A program made the translations under genes and the position numbers. The notes beneath the pieces were generated by a model that did no database searches, was not told the origin of the DNA, and saw nothing but the letters and a program-made list of their open reading frames with translations. From contig NZ_JAPFQP010000003.1 of the NCBI RefSeq assembly GCF_026241225.1, positions 1-64,000 on the forward strand: 64,000 nucleotides of DNA. Direction: 5' to 3'. The stretch's first letter is position 1. Each line of letters begins with the position of its first letter. This DNA comes from Lentiprolixibacter aurantiacus (GTDB lineage Bacteria; Bacteroidota; Bacteroidia; Flavobacteriales; Flavobacteriaceae). Below, piece after piece: positions 54,907 to 62,789 of this stretch.

Positions 54907-57900
54907 ATGACCCCACTCTTTAAAAAAAATAAGCCTAAGCTTATAATATTATCGTTTCTACTTTTTTCTATTGGCCAGATTTCTTTTGGTCAGATATCCT
55001 ACGAACCCGCTTTCCCTGACATACGATTCAACCTTCCGGTTGAGATACAAAGTCCGCCAGACGGTACTGACCGATTATTTGTTGTTGAACAGCCGGGAAG
55101 GATCAAAGTTTTTCCTAATGTTTCAACAGTTCAAAATTCCCAGGTAACTACGTTCCTGGATATTTCATCACAAGTCTATTTTAGTTCCGGACAGGAAATC
55201 GGGCTGCTTGGTCTCGCTTTTCACCCCAATTACAGTTCCAATGGCTATTTCTATATCTATTATACCATATTAGGGAGTAATAATAGGATAAACATGGTAC
55301 TCTCTGAGTTCAGCGTAAGTGGTTCCGACAATAATTTGGCTAATCCTTCGAGTGAAAAAGTACTATTCCAATTTGAAAAGAATCAATTTAATTCTAACCA
55401 TAACGGTGGAAAAATAGCCTTTGGACCGGACGGGCACCTTTACATTTCCATTGGAGATGGTGGGGGTGCCGGAGATCCACAAGGAAATGGCCAGAATCTT
55501 GATACTGCTTTCGGGAGCATTTTGCGAATTGATGTAGACCTGGATGGCAATAACCCGGTAGAAACAAACCCGGATCTTCCAAATGGAAATTATGAGATTC
55601 CATCGGATAATCCCCGATTGGGTCTTTCAGGTTTGGATGAACTGTATGCCTGGGGGATCCGGAATACGTGGAAATTTTCTTTTGACTTTACTACCAACCG
55701 CTTATGGGGAGCCGACGTAGGCCAGGGCGATTTTGAAGAAATAAACCTGATTACACTGGGAGGTAATTACGGATGGAACCGGTTTGAAGGAACCAGCCTT
55801 GAAACGGCATCGACCACGCTTGTTACTACCCCGGATATCAAGCCCATATTTGAATACGATCACTCTGCTAATGATGTTTCCATTACAGGAGGCTATGTAT
55901 ACCGCGGAGCATTAACAGATCCATTGCTACAAGGTAAATATATATTTGGCGATTATGTTTCCGGTCGTGTCTGGTCACTGGATTACGATGAAGCCACACA
56001 AACAGCCAACCGAACAGAATTATTCCGTACCAGCGGTCAGTTTATTTCCTCTTTTGGTCTTGACCAGGCCGGGGATCTCTATTTTTCAGATTATGGATCT
56101 TCCGTACAGCTTTACCGGATCACAGGGCAAGGTGGGGGCCCTACCACGGTTCCCGTTGAGGGAGTTGGTGATTGGGCTGCCATTGGTTCCGGGATTAACG
56201 GAACCGTTGAAACCATATGTATGGGACCTGACAACACCTATTATATTGGCGGTACATTTACCCAGGCGGGTGGCATAAACGCGTCTAATATTGTCATTTA
56301 CGACCAGGAGGGGTATCGGGCCTTCGGGGCAGGGGCCAATGGAAAAGTAGCTTCTATTGCACTCGCACCGGATGGTACGCTTTACGTTGGAGGTGAATTT
56401 ACCCAAATTGGTGGTATTAGCGCATCCAACATAGCTTCCTGGGATGGCAATACCTGGTCTGCCCTCGGAAGTGGAACCAATGGTCCTGTTGCTAAAATCA
56501 ATATAGATCCAAATGGGTTGGTCTATGTTGGTGGTGTATTTGAAACCGCAGGTGGAATTATAGCGAACAATATTGCGCTCTGGGATAATGGAAGTTGGAG
56601 TGCATTAGTGGATGCAACCAACGCCGTGGCCGGAACGAATAATGAAATCAGGGCAATCGCCTTTGATGAAAACAACAATGTACTGGTCGGTGGTAATTTT
56701 GATTCTGCAGGTGGTAATCCCGCCCCCAGGATAGCCATTTGGGATGGCACAAACTGGGATACTTTCGGTGCCGGAACAAGTGGTTTCGTACAAGCCATTG
56801 TAGTTGATAATAATTATATCTACGCCGGGGGGAACTTTTCCATTGCAGGAGGCACAACCGTAAATCGTATAGCCCGATGGGACAGGAACCTTAATACCTG
56901 GGAGGCCCTTAATTTCGGGCTAAGTGGTAATGTGAACGCCATGGCTCAGAGAAGTGGTTTTCTTTATGTTGGAGGTAGTTTTGAAACGGCTTCCGACACC
57001 GAAAACGTCAATGAAATCATGAATAATGTTGTCCGGTGGAGTGAGGCATCCGGCTGGGAAGCCCTTGGTCCCGGCTTTGATGTTGGTGTAGATACCCGTA
57101 TAAATGCACTCCGATTTTCTGAAGATAACAGTCAACTTTATGTAGGTGGCACATTTAATACGGCCGGAGATAAATCTGCATCCAATATAGCCATTTGGAG
57201 CACCTTATCGGATTGTAATGCTCAATCCGTTATTCCCGAATATCAGATTAACGGAGTTTGGCAAAATGGTGACACTGAAATTACCGTGCTGGAAGGTGAT
57301 CTGCTGATCATTGGCATGTTGCCAAATGAAATTGAGTTTACCGTATCAGCACCCGGGGGTGGAGTCACTAATGGAGATTTAAACCTTGGTGCTGTGAATG
57401 AACAGGATGCCGGAGTATATACCATTACTTCAACATTTGGTTGTACTGCAACACTAACGGTTAATGTTACTTTAGCTGATTCCGACAACGATGGTGTTCC
57501 CGATAGTACTGATCTATGCCCGGACACCCCTGTTGGTGAAACTGTAAACGCCGATGGTTGTGCTGAAAGCCAATTGGATGACGATAATGACGGGGTTACC
57601 AATGATTTAGACCTCTGTCCGAATACTTCAAATGGTGAAACGGTTGATGCGAATGGCTGTGCCCAAAGTCAGTTAGACGACGATAATGACGGGGTTACCA
57701 ATAACCTTGACCTCTGCCCGAATACTCCGAATGGGGAAACCGTTGACGCCAGTGGTTGTTCTCAAAGCCAACTGGATGATGACAATGATGGGGTAACCAA
57801 TGATCTCGATCTCTGTCCGAATACTCCAAATGGGGAAACAGTCAATATCGATGGCTGTGCCCAAAGTCAGTTGGACGATGATAACGACGGAGTCAGCAAT

Positions 57901-59166
57901 GATCTGGATTTATGCCCGAATACGCCAAACGGAGAAGCTGTAGATGCCAATGGATGCTCACAAACTCAGTTGGACGATGATAATGATGGGGTGAATAATG
58001 CTGTTGATCAATGTCCCAATACGCCTGCCGGGGCAACAGTAGACCAGTTTGGCTGCGAAGCCGGGCAGACAGATGGCGATAATGATGGTGTTCCCAACAC
58101 CCTGGATCTTTGTCCAAACACCCCCAATGGTGAAACTGTTGACGCCAATGGTTGTAGTCAGGGTCAACTGGATGATGATAATGATGGGGTAACCAATGAC
58201 CTGGACCTTTGTCCAAATACCCCAAATGGAGCGTCTGTCAATGCTGATGGCTGTGCTCAAAGCCAACTTGATGACGACAATGACGGGGTAACCAATGACC
58301 TGGACCTGTGCCCCAATACACCAAACGGAGAAGAAGTAGATGCCAATGGTTGCAGTCAGAGTCAAATTGATGACGACAACGATGGGGTCCCGAACACATC
58401 AGACCAATGTCCGAATACTCCAGAGGGAATACCGGTAGACAATAAAGGTTGTGCCGCGCTTCCTGTTGATAATTTTATTATCCAAACACAAGGGACAAGT
58501 TGTGAAAACCTAAGTGATGGTATAATAACTGTGGAGGCCAACTTAAACTTAAACTACCAGTTAAGTATCCTCTTCAATGGAATAGAAGATAATTACACAT
58601 TTAATTCAATATTTCAAATTTCAGATCTTGCTGCAGGCACATATGAACTTTGTATTTCACTACCCGGAACTGCATTTGAGCGTTGTTTTACTGCTGTTAT
58701 CATGGGAGCCGAACCATTAAGCGTATTTACGAATGTGGATGCTAATGGTCAGATACTCCGGGTTAGTATGGATGGAAGTAATCAATATACGGTCAATTTA
58801 AATGGTAACATTTGGCAAACTGGAGAATCAGTTCTTTTATTAAACCTGGAAGAGGGGCTAAATAGTCTTAAAATAAGTACCAATTTACCTTGTCAGGGAA
58901 TATTTGAAGAAACGTTTCTGTCAGGAGAGTTCCTAAGAGTATCTCCAAATCCCTTTGAAGGGAATTTGAATTTGTTACTGGGTAATCCTACTTCAAACCT
59001 CAGGATATCTATATATTCAAGCAGCGGACAACTCGTTAAACGGTTTATATATGCAGAGGCAAACCGTGAAATTGGGTTATTCCTTGGCTATCTGAATAAT
59101 GGCATGTATTACCTGGTGGCCGAAAGCGAGAACTTTACAAAATCTGTGAAATTGATTAAACGATGA
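54907..59166 (+). CDS. Secreted PQQ-type sugar dehydrogenase/propeller/TSP3-repeat protein with type IX sorting domain
   Basis: The protein has 1,419 residues. A signal peptide ends QISFGQ (about 30). Residues of about 32-410 form a glucose/sorbosone dehydrogenase-like propeller with SNHNGGKIAFGPDGHLYISI, IGDGGGAGDPQGNGQNLD and GNYGWNRFEG; the histidine of NHNGG is the expected catalytic base. Residues of about 425-775 hold about seven repeats of the kind YVGGEFTQIGGISASNIASW. An Ig-like part (about 780-855) leads to ten thrombospondin type 3 repeats (about 858-1187) that should bind calcium. The end is a type IX secretion sorting domain (LRVSPNPFEGNLNLLLGN, ending SVKLIKR). It should be exported through the T9SS and anchored to the surface. 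Its next gene overlaps by 4 bp. Confidence 0.88.
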   Translation: MTPLFKKNKPKLIILSFLLFSIGQISFGQISYEPAFPDIRFNLPVEIQSPPDGTDRLFVVEQPGRIKVFPNVSTVQNSQVTTFLDISSQVYFSSGQEIGLLGLAFHPNYSSNGYFYIYYTILGSNNRINMVLSEFSVSGSDNNLANPSSEKVLFQFEKNQFNSNHNGGKIAFGPDGHLYISIGDGGGAGDPQGNGQNLDTAFGSILRIDVDLDGNNPVETNPDLPNGNYEIPSDNPRLGLSGLDELYAWGIRNTWKFSFDFTTNRLWGADVGQGDFEEINLITLGGNYGWNRFEGTSLETASTTLVTTPDIKPIFEYDHSANDVSITGGYVYRGALTDPLLQGKYIFGDYVSGRVWSLDYDEATQTANRTELFRTSGQFISSFGLDQAGDLYFSDYGSSVQLYRITGQGGGPTTVPVEGVGDWAAIGSGINGTVETICMGPDNTYYIGGTFTQAGGINASNIVIYDQEGYRAFGAGANGKVASIALAPDGTLYVGGEFTQIGGISASNIASWDGNTWSALGSGTNGPVAKINIDPNGLVYVGGVFETAGGIIANNIALWDNGSWSALVDATNAVAGTNNEIRAIAFDENNNVLVGGNFDSAGGNPAPRIAIWDGTNWDTFGAGTSGFVQAIVVDNNYIYAGGNFSIAGGTTVNRIARWDRNLNTWEALNFGLSGNVNAMAQRSGFLYVGGSFETASDTENVNEIMNNVVRWSEASGWEALGPGFDVGVDTRINALRFSEDNSQLYVGGTFNTAGDKSASNIAIWSTLSDCNAQSVIPEYQINGVWQNGDTEITVLEGDLLIIGMLPNEIEFTVSAPGGGVTNGDLNLGAVNEQDAGVYTITSTFGCTATLTVNVTLADSDNDGVPDSTDLCPDTPVGETVNADGCAESQLDDDNDGVTNDLDLCPNTSNGETVDANGCAQSQLDDDNDGVTNNLDLCPNTPNGETVDASGCSQSQLDDDNDGVTNDLDLCPNTPNGETVNIDGCAQSQLDDDNDGVSNDLDLCPNTPNGEAVDANGCSQTQLDDDNDGVNNAVDQCPNTPAGATVDQFGCEAGQTDGDNDGVPNTLDLCPNTPNGETVDANGCSQGQLDDDNDGVTNDLDLCPNTPNGASVNADGCAQSQLDDDNDGVTNDLDLCPNTPNGEEVDANGCSQSQIDDDNDGVPNTSDQCPNTPEGIPVDNKGCAALPVDNFIIQTQGTSCENLSDGIITVEANLNLNYQLSILFNGIEDNYTFNSIFQISDLAAGTYELCISLPGTAFERCFTAVIMGAEPLSVFTNVDANGQILRVSMDGSNQYTVNLNGNIWQTGESVLLLNLEEGLNSLKISTNLPCQGIFEETFLSGEFLRVSPNPFEGNLNLLLGNPTSNLRISIYSSSGQLVKRFIYAEANREIGLFLGYLNNGMYYLVAESENFTKSVKLIKR
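57478..58467 (+). repeat. Ten tandem 99-bp repeats coding thrombospondin type 3 units
   Basis: Each unit encodes 33 residues of the form DDDNDGVTNDLDLCPNTPNG followed by a variable stretch with a conserved G-C, then Q-x-Q-L. Units 2-5, 8 and 9 are nearly identical in protein but differ in synonymous codons, so the array is kept by selection and by occasional recombination. Unit 6 has a variant ending with EAGQT and unit 10 is degenerate. Aspartates in D-x-D-x-D-G spacing bind calcium in this family. Confidence 0.93.
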
Positions 59167-59870
59167 ATAATCATTTAAAGATCTTATTGGTTGCTCTTGT
59201 TATGATAGTGATAACAAGTTGTGGAAGGGATAAAGATCTGGAAGAACTTGTGCTCCTAGAGCCTACATCAGTAGAACTAACATTCCCGAACAATAATTCT
59301 GTATGTGTTACCGGTGAAATCATCTCGGAAAGCATTAGCAGGGTTACCTTTACCTGGAATCCTGCCGAAGTTGGTGAAACCTACCAGCTAACACTGACCA
59401 ACCTTATCACCGAGATATCACAGCAATTCGAAACAGGAACCAACGAGATTTCACTTGAAATTGCGAGAGGGGTACCATTCAGCTGGTTTGTGTCTACTTT
59501 TCTGGGAGGATCTCCAACCGAGGCAATTAGTGAAACATTTTACTTTTATAATGCCGGAGAAGGCCTGAGCGGATACATCCCTTTCCCTGCCCTATTGTTA
59601 AGTCCCGAACCAGGGAGTGTTTTACCTCCCAATCAAAACACTTTATCGCTGTCCTGGAGTTCATCCGATCTTGATGATGATATTGTTGATTATGATATCT
59701 ATTTTGGAGTACAGGATCCTCCTGCCCTGTATCAGGAACAACTGAGCGAGACTGTTTTGAATAATGTTCCGGTAAATAACGGAACAACTTATTATTGCAG
59801 GATCATTACAAGGGATTCTCAGGCCAATGAGTCTGCTTCTGATATCTACCAGTTTGAAATCTCAAACTAA
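59163..59870 (+). CDS. Fibronectin type III-like surface lipoprotein
   Basis: The protein has 235 residues. The signal ends VMIVITSCGRD, a lipobox. Two beta-sandwich segments follow: VTFTWNPAEVGETYQLTLTN (about 55-130) and LSLSWSSSDLDDDIVDYDIY (about 150-232), with TTYYCRIITRD as the F-G strands of an Fn3-like fold. No enzyme motif is seen. The start overlaps the stop of the giant sugar-dehydrogenase gene by 4 bp, so the two are translated together and the lipoprotein may help anchor or fold it at the outer membrane. Confidence 0.75.
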   Translation: MNNHLKILLVALVMIVITSCGRDKDLEELVLLEPTSVELTFPNNNSVCVTGEIISESISRVTFTWNPAEVGETYQLTLTNLITEISQQFETGTNEISLEIARGVPFSWFVSTFLGGSPTEAISETFYFYNAGEGLSGYIPFPALLLSPEPGSVLPPNQNTLSLSWSSSDLDDDIVDYDIYFGVQDPPALYQEQLSETVLNNVPVNNGTTYYCRIITRDSQANESASDIYQFEISN

Positions 59871-59928
59871 TGCCGGATCAGGTATTCCGCGGCTAACTTC
59901 TGTAAAGAAGGTGCTCTTCCTTATCCAG

Positions 59929-61041
59929 CTATTCTTTGGTCTGTAAAACAACCTTCGCCCTTCGGTTATGACTATGTTCTTCGCGCGTACAAAGCACCCC
60001 ATCCGCACATCGATTAAGCAACCTTTCCTCCCCGTAGCCTACAGCGGTTAGCTTCTGCGAATTGATTCCCTTTGAGATCAGATAGTTAACGGCTGATTTG
60101 GCTCGCTGGTCGGACAGCCATTGATTGTAAGTTTTAGGGCCTCTGGAATCGGTATGGGCTTCAACCACGAAAATATAATCGGAGTTTTTCTTAATGATAT
60201 CCGCTACTTCGTCGAGTGTTTCCTTTGACCGGGCATTCAATTCATAAGAATCAAAGGCAAAAAATACAGGACCCAGGGAATCCAGTTCCTGTTGTAGGGC
60301 TGATTTTTTCTCTTCGGCGGATAGCGGTTTTTCCACCGGTTCTTCAACGGCAACCACTTTCTCTTCTGTAACCGGGGCTCCTTCAGACTCTTCTTGAATC
60401 TTTTCAATCGGAGCGGGTGCTTCTTCGAATACCAGTTCCTCTTTAGGGGATGTTCCAAAACGGAAAACCACCCCTGCAGCGTGCTGCAACTGTTTGGTGG
60501 ACCCGGATTCCAACCCCCATTTTCCACTGGTATTGAAATTCAATCCCCATTTTTCACTGAACCAGGTATTGAAGCCAAAACCACCGTTAAAGGTGGACCT
60601 GCCAAGACCGCCTATAGATGAATAGCCAGCACCGACATGCACATAAGGGTCAAACCATCCGGTATCCCCGAATAAGCCATTCAGGTCATAGGTAATCATA
60701 CCATCGATAGCATAGTACTCCCGTAATTCCGAATTTATTTCCCCATCTATCAGTTTGCCAGGTTTATAGCGGTTGTAGGAGCCTATGGCATGTATTCCAA
60801 GGCCATTACTGAACAGTCGCCCCAGCTGCAAGCGGGAAGGATAAGGGACAATATTCCAGCTCCTTTTGATCTTGATAAAATCTTCGAAAAACGGTGTCGC
60901 AGAATCGTCCACAACATTGAAACCCACCCCCAGGATCCAGGATCCATTGGTAGATTGATTTAAACTTTCATCTTGAATTTGAGATATCGCTGCAATCGGC
61001 AGGGAGAAGATAATAACCGCTAGTAGGTATCGGGCTTTCAT
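59929..61041 (-). CDS. OmpA-family outer-membrane protein with C-terminal peptidoglycan-binding domain
   Basis: I start it at the ATG at 61041 (MKARYLLAVIIFSLPIAAIS), giving 370 residues with a signal peptide. The first half is an eight-strand-type barrel (YVHVGAGYSSIGGLG, FGFNTWFSEKWGLNFN). A linker rich in E, P and V (about 225-270) is followed by an OmpA_C domain: FFAFDSYELNARSKETLDEV, VEAHTDSRGPKTYNQWLSDQ, RAKSAVNYLISKGI and RRAKVVL, with the conserved D and R that hold diaminopimelate. A cysteine pair in CADGVLCT is usual for this group. It links the outer membrane to the cell wall. It is convergent with the fibronectin-like gene. Confidence 0.9.
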   Translation of the reverse strand: MKARYLLAVIIFSLPIAAISQIQDESLNQSTNGSWILGVGFNVVDDSATPFFEDFIKIKRSWNIVPYPSRLQLGRLFSNGLGIHAIGSYNRYKPGKLIDGEINSELREYYAIDGMITYDLNGLFGDTGWFDPYVHVGAGYSSIGGLGRSTFNGGFGFNTWFSEKWGLNFNTSGKWGLESGSTKQLQHAAGVVFRFGTSPKEELVFEEAPAPIEKIQEESEGAPVTEEKVVAVEEPVEKPLSAEEKKSALQQELDSLGPVFFAFDSYELNARSKETLDEVADIIKKNSDYIFVVEAHTDSRGPKTYNQWLSDQRAKSAVNYLISKGINSQKLTAVGYGEERLLNRCADGVLCTREEHSHNRRAKVVLQTKE

Positions 61042-61132
61042 CACAATGTATTTAGGGTAATACAAAGTTACGACCGGCACAAATCAGATAGTAAATTACC
61101 CTTTAAAAGGCCTCAATAATCGACAAGACACA

Positions 61133-61149
61133 CCTTTGATATTCAAAGG
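61133..61149. terminator. Small hairpin after the PrcB-like gene
   Basis: CCTTTGA (61133-61139) and TCAAAGG (61143-61149) form a perfect 7-bp stem with loop TAT, one base from the stop codon of the minus-strand gene ending at 61151. No T run follows, so it is only a possible terminator or an mRNA end structure. Confidence 0.35.
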
Positions 61150-61150
61150 G

Positions 61151-61615
61151 TTAGTCCTCCCTGACAAAAGAAATTTCCTTCCCGGTAAGTGGCAATTTAT
61201 ACAGGCTGAACGGCATGGTAAGTGCCCCGTTTTTCTTTTTTTGCCCGGACTTCGATTCTTTTAGGGATAATACTAATTGGTCAGCTGTATTTTCCCTGAT
61301 CAACAGGCTTGAGGTAGCCCCATTCAGCATTTTTCCCGGACAATAGAGAACCAAGAGTTCCTTGCTGAAATCCACCTGGGGAACAGGAATACCGGGCTTG
61401 CGTGTTTTGTTGACCTGGGCAAAAAACTGTTTTAAGCTTTTCATATCCCGGATAATCCGGAATTCAGCATGCTCAGATCCTCCATAGTTATCAGAAACCA
61501 AAAGTATAAGTTCTATTGATTGCCCGGGCGCTACTGGATCATTCGCCCTGCCTTTTTCCTGGCTTTTACAGGACAGGCCCATAAAGAGCAAGATGACAAG
61601 TAAGCCACGGATCAT
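61151..61615 (-). CDS. Small lipoprotein with a PrcB-like domain
   Basis: The protein has 154 residues. The signal ends LLFMGLSCKS, a lipobox. The remainder (about 35-150) has FRIIRDMKSLKQFFAQVNKT and DFSKELLVLYCPGKMLNGAT, which resembles the PrcB C-terminal domain in which a short protease-associated strand pattern precedes a P-x-G loop. The likeness is limited and the function is unknown. Its start lies 3 bp after the stop of bshA, so they are probably one transcript, which may only reflect local gene order. Confidence 0.6.
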   Translation of the reverse strand: MIRGLLVILLFMGLSCKSQEKGRANDPVAPGQSIELILLVSDNYGGSEHAEFRIIRDMKSLKQFFAQVNKTRKPGIPVPQVDFSKELLVLYCPGKMLNGATSSLLIRENTADQLVLSLKESKSGQKKKNGALTMPFSLYKLPLTGKEISFVRED

Positions 61616-61618
61616 TAA

Positions 61619-62761
61619 TCAATAGGTAGATTTGTAGTTTTCTTTATAAGCCCTTTCATACAAAGCCTCATATAATGGCAGTACATTCTTTATATCAAAC
61701 TTCCTTGCCACCTTATGGGCGTTTTCCTTGAAAGTATTCAGCGTCTCCTCATCTTTTAAAATGGAAAGCGCATTTTTTACCATATCGGCTACATCACGCT
61801 CATCGCTGAGGTATCCAGAAACCCCGTGAACATTTACCTCAGGAATACCCCCTGTGTTGCTGGAAATCACTGGTGTTCGATTAATCATTGCCTCCAGGGC
61901 AGCCAATCCAAAACTTTCTGATTTTGATGGCAAAAGGAAAAGATCAGAGAAACAGAGGATACGATCAATCTCATTGCTGTTTCCCAGGAAGACCACCTTA
62001 TCGGTTATCCCAAGCTGCTCCACCAACAGTTCCGCCCCTTCCTTCTCCGGGCCCTCCCCTACCATGATCAGCTTCGCCGGGATCTCTTTCTGGATCCCGA
62101 AAAACGTCTGTATAACATCAGGGATATGCTTCACCTTCCTGAAATTGGAAATATGGGTGATGATCTTCTCATGGTCTTCAGCCATCAACGACCGCTGGCA
62201 GTCAGTAAAGCTAGTACTGTACTTGGACTCGTCAATGAAATTGGGAACCACCTCAATCTCCTTGGTGATCTCAAAGAAATCCAGGGTCTTTTGCTTCAGG
62301 TTCTCCGAAACACTAGTCACAATATCCGATTTATTAATACTGAAAGTGACCGCAGGCTTGTAAAAAGGGTGGTTACCCACCAGGGTAATATCCGTACCAT
62401 GCAGGGTTGTAATCATAGGGATATGAATACCATCCTCCTCCAGGATCTTCTTCGCCATATATCCGGCGTAGGCATGGGGAATAGCATAGTGTACATGCAA
62501 TAATTCAATCCCGAAAGCCTTGACCGTATCCACCAACTTGCTGGAAAGCGCCAGCTCATAGGGCTGGTAATGGAACAAAGGATATTCCGGTACATGCACC
62601 TCGTGAAAATGGATGCGGTTGCTGAGCAGTTCCAACCGAACCGGCTGCTTGTAAGTAATGAAATGAACCTCATGCCCCCTTGAGGCCAGGGCAATCCCCA
62701 ATTCTGTGGCCACTACGCCACTACCTCCAAAGGTTGGATAACAAACTATTGCAATTTTCAT
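61619..62761 (-). CDS. bshA: N-acetyl-alpha-D-glucosaminyl L-malate synthase (bacillithiol pathway)
   Basis: The protein has 380 residues. It is a GT4 enzyme with the BshA signature start KIAIVCYPTFGGSGVVATEL, then HEVHVPEYPLFHYQPYELAL and LHVHYAIPHAYAGYMAKKIL. The donor domain has THISNFRKVKHIPDVIQTFF, MVGEGPEKEGAELL and SKSESFGLAALEAMINRTPV. It joins UDP-GlcNAc and L-malate, the first step to the thiol bacillithiol, which is known from Firmicutes and many Bacteroidota. The other bsh genes are not in the window. It is not part of the capsule locus. Confidence 0.93.
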   Translation of the reverse strand: MKIAIVCYPTFGGSGVVATELGIALASRGHEVHFITYKQPVRLELLSNRIHFHEVHVPEYPLFHYQPYELALSSKLVDTVKAFGIELLHVHYAIPHAYAGYMAKKILEEDGIHIPMITTLHGTDITLVGNHPFYKPAVTFSINKSDIVTSVSENLKQKTLDFFEITKEIEVVPNFIDESKYSTSFTDCQRSLMAEDHEKIITHISNFRKVKHIPDVIQTFFGIQKEIPAKLIMVGEGPEKEGAELLVEQLGITDKVVFLGNSNEIDRILCFSDLFLLPSKSESFGLAALEAMINRTPVISSNTGGIPEVNVHGVSGYLSDERDVADMVKNALSILKDEETLNTFKENAHKVARKFDIKNVLPLYEALYERAYKENYKSTY

Positions 62762-62789
62762 AAGCTAAAAGTACGCCTAATTATCGGTA

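Noticed and set aside
57673-58365. Minus-strand frames up to 135 codons within the TSP3 repeats
   Set aside because: They are periodic shadows of the repeats and change content with each unit.
57478-58467. Regular 99-bp repeats that might suggest a CRISPR array or satellite
   Set aside because: The repeats stay in one frame and encode thrombospondin type 3 units with synonymous differences. There are no short spacers.
61133-61149. Strong terminator call for the hairpin after the small lipoprotein
   Set aside because: The stem is short and no T run follows, so it is reported only as a weak candidate.
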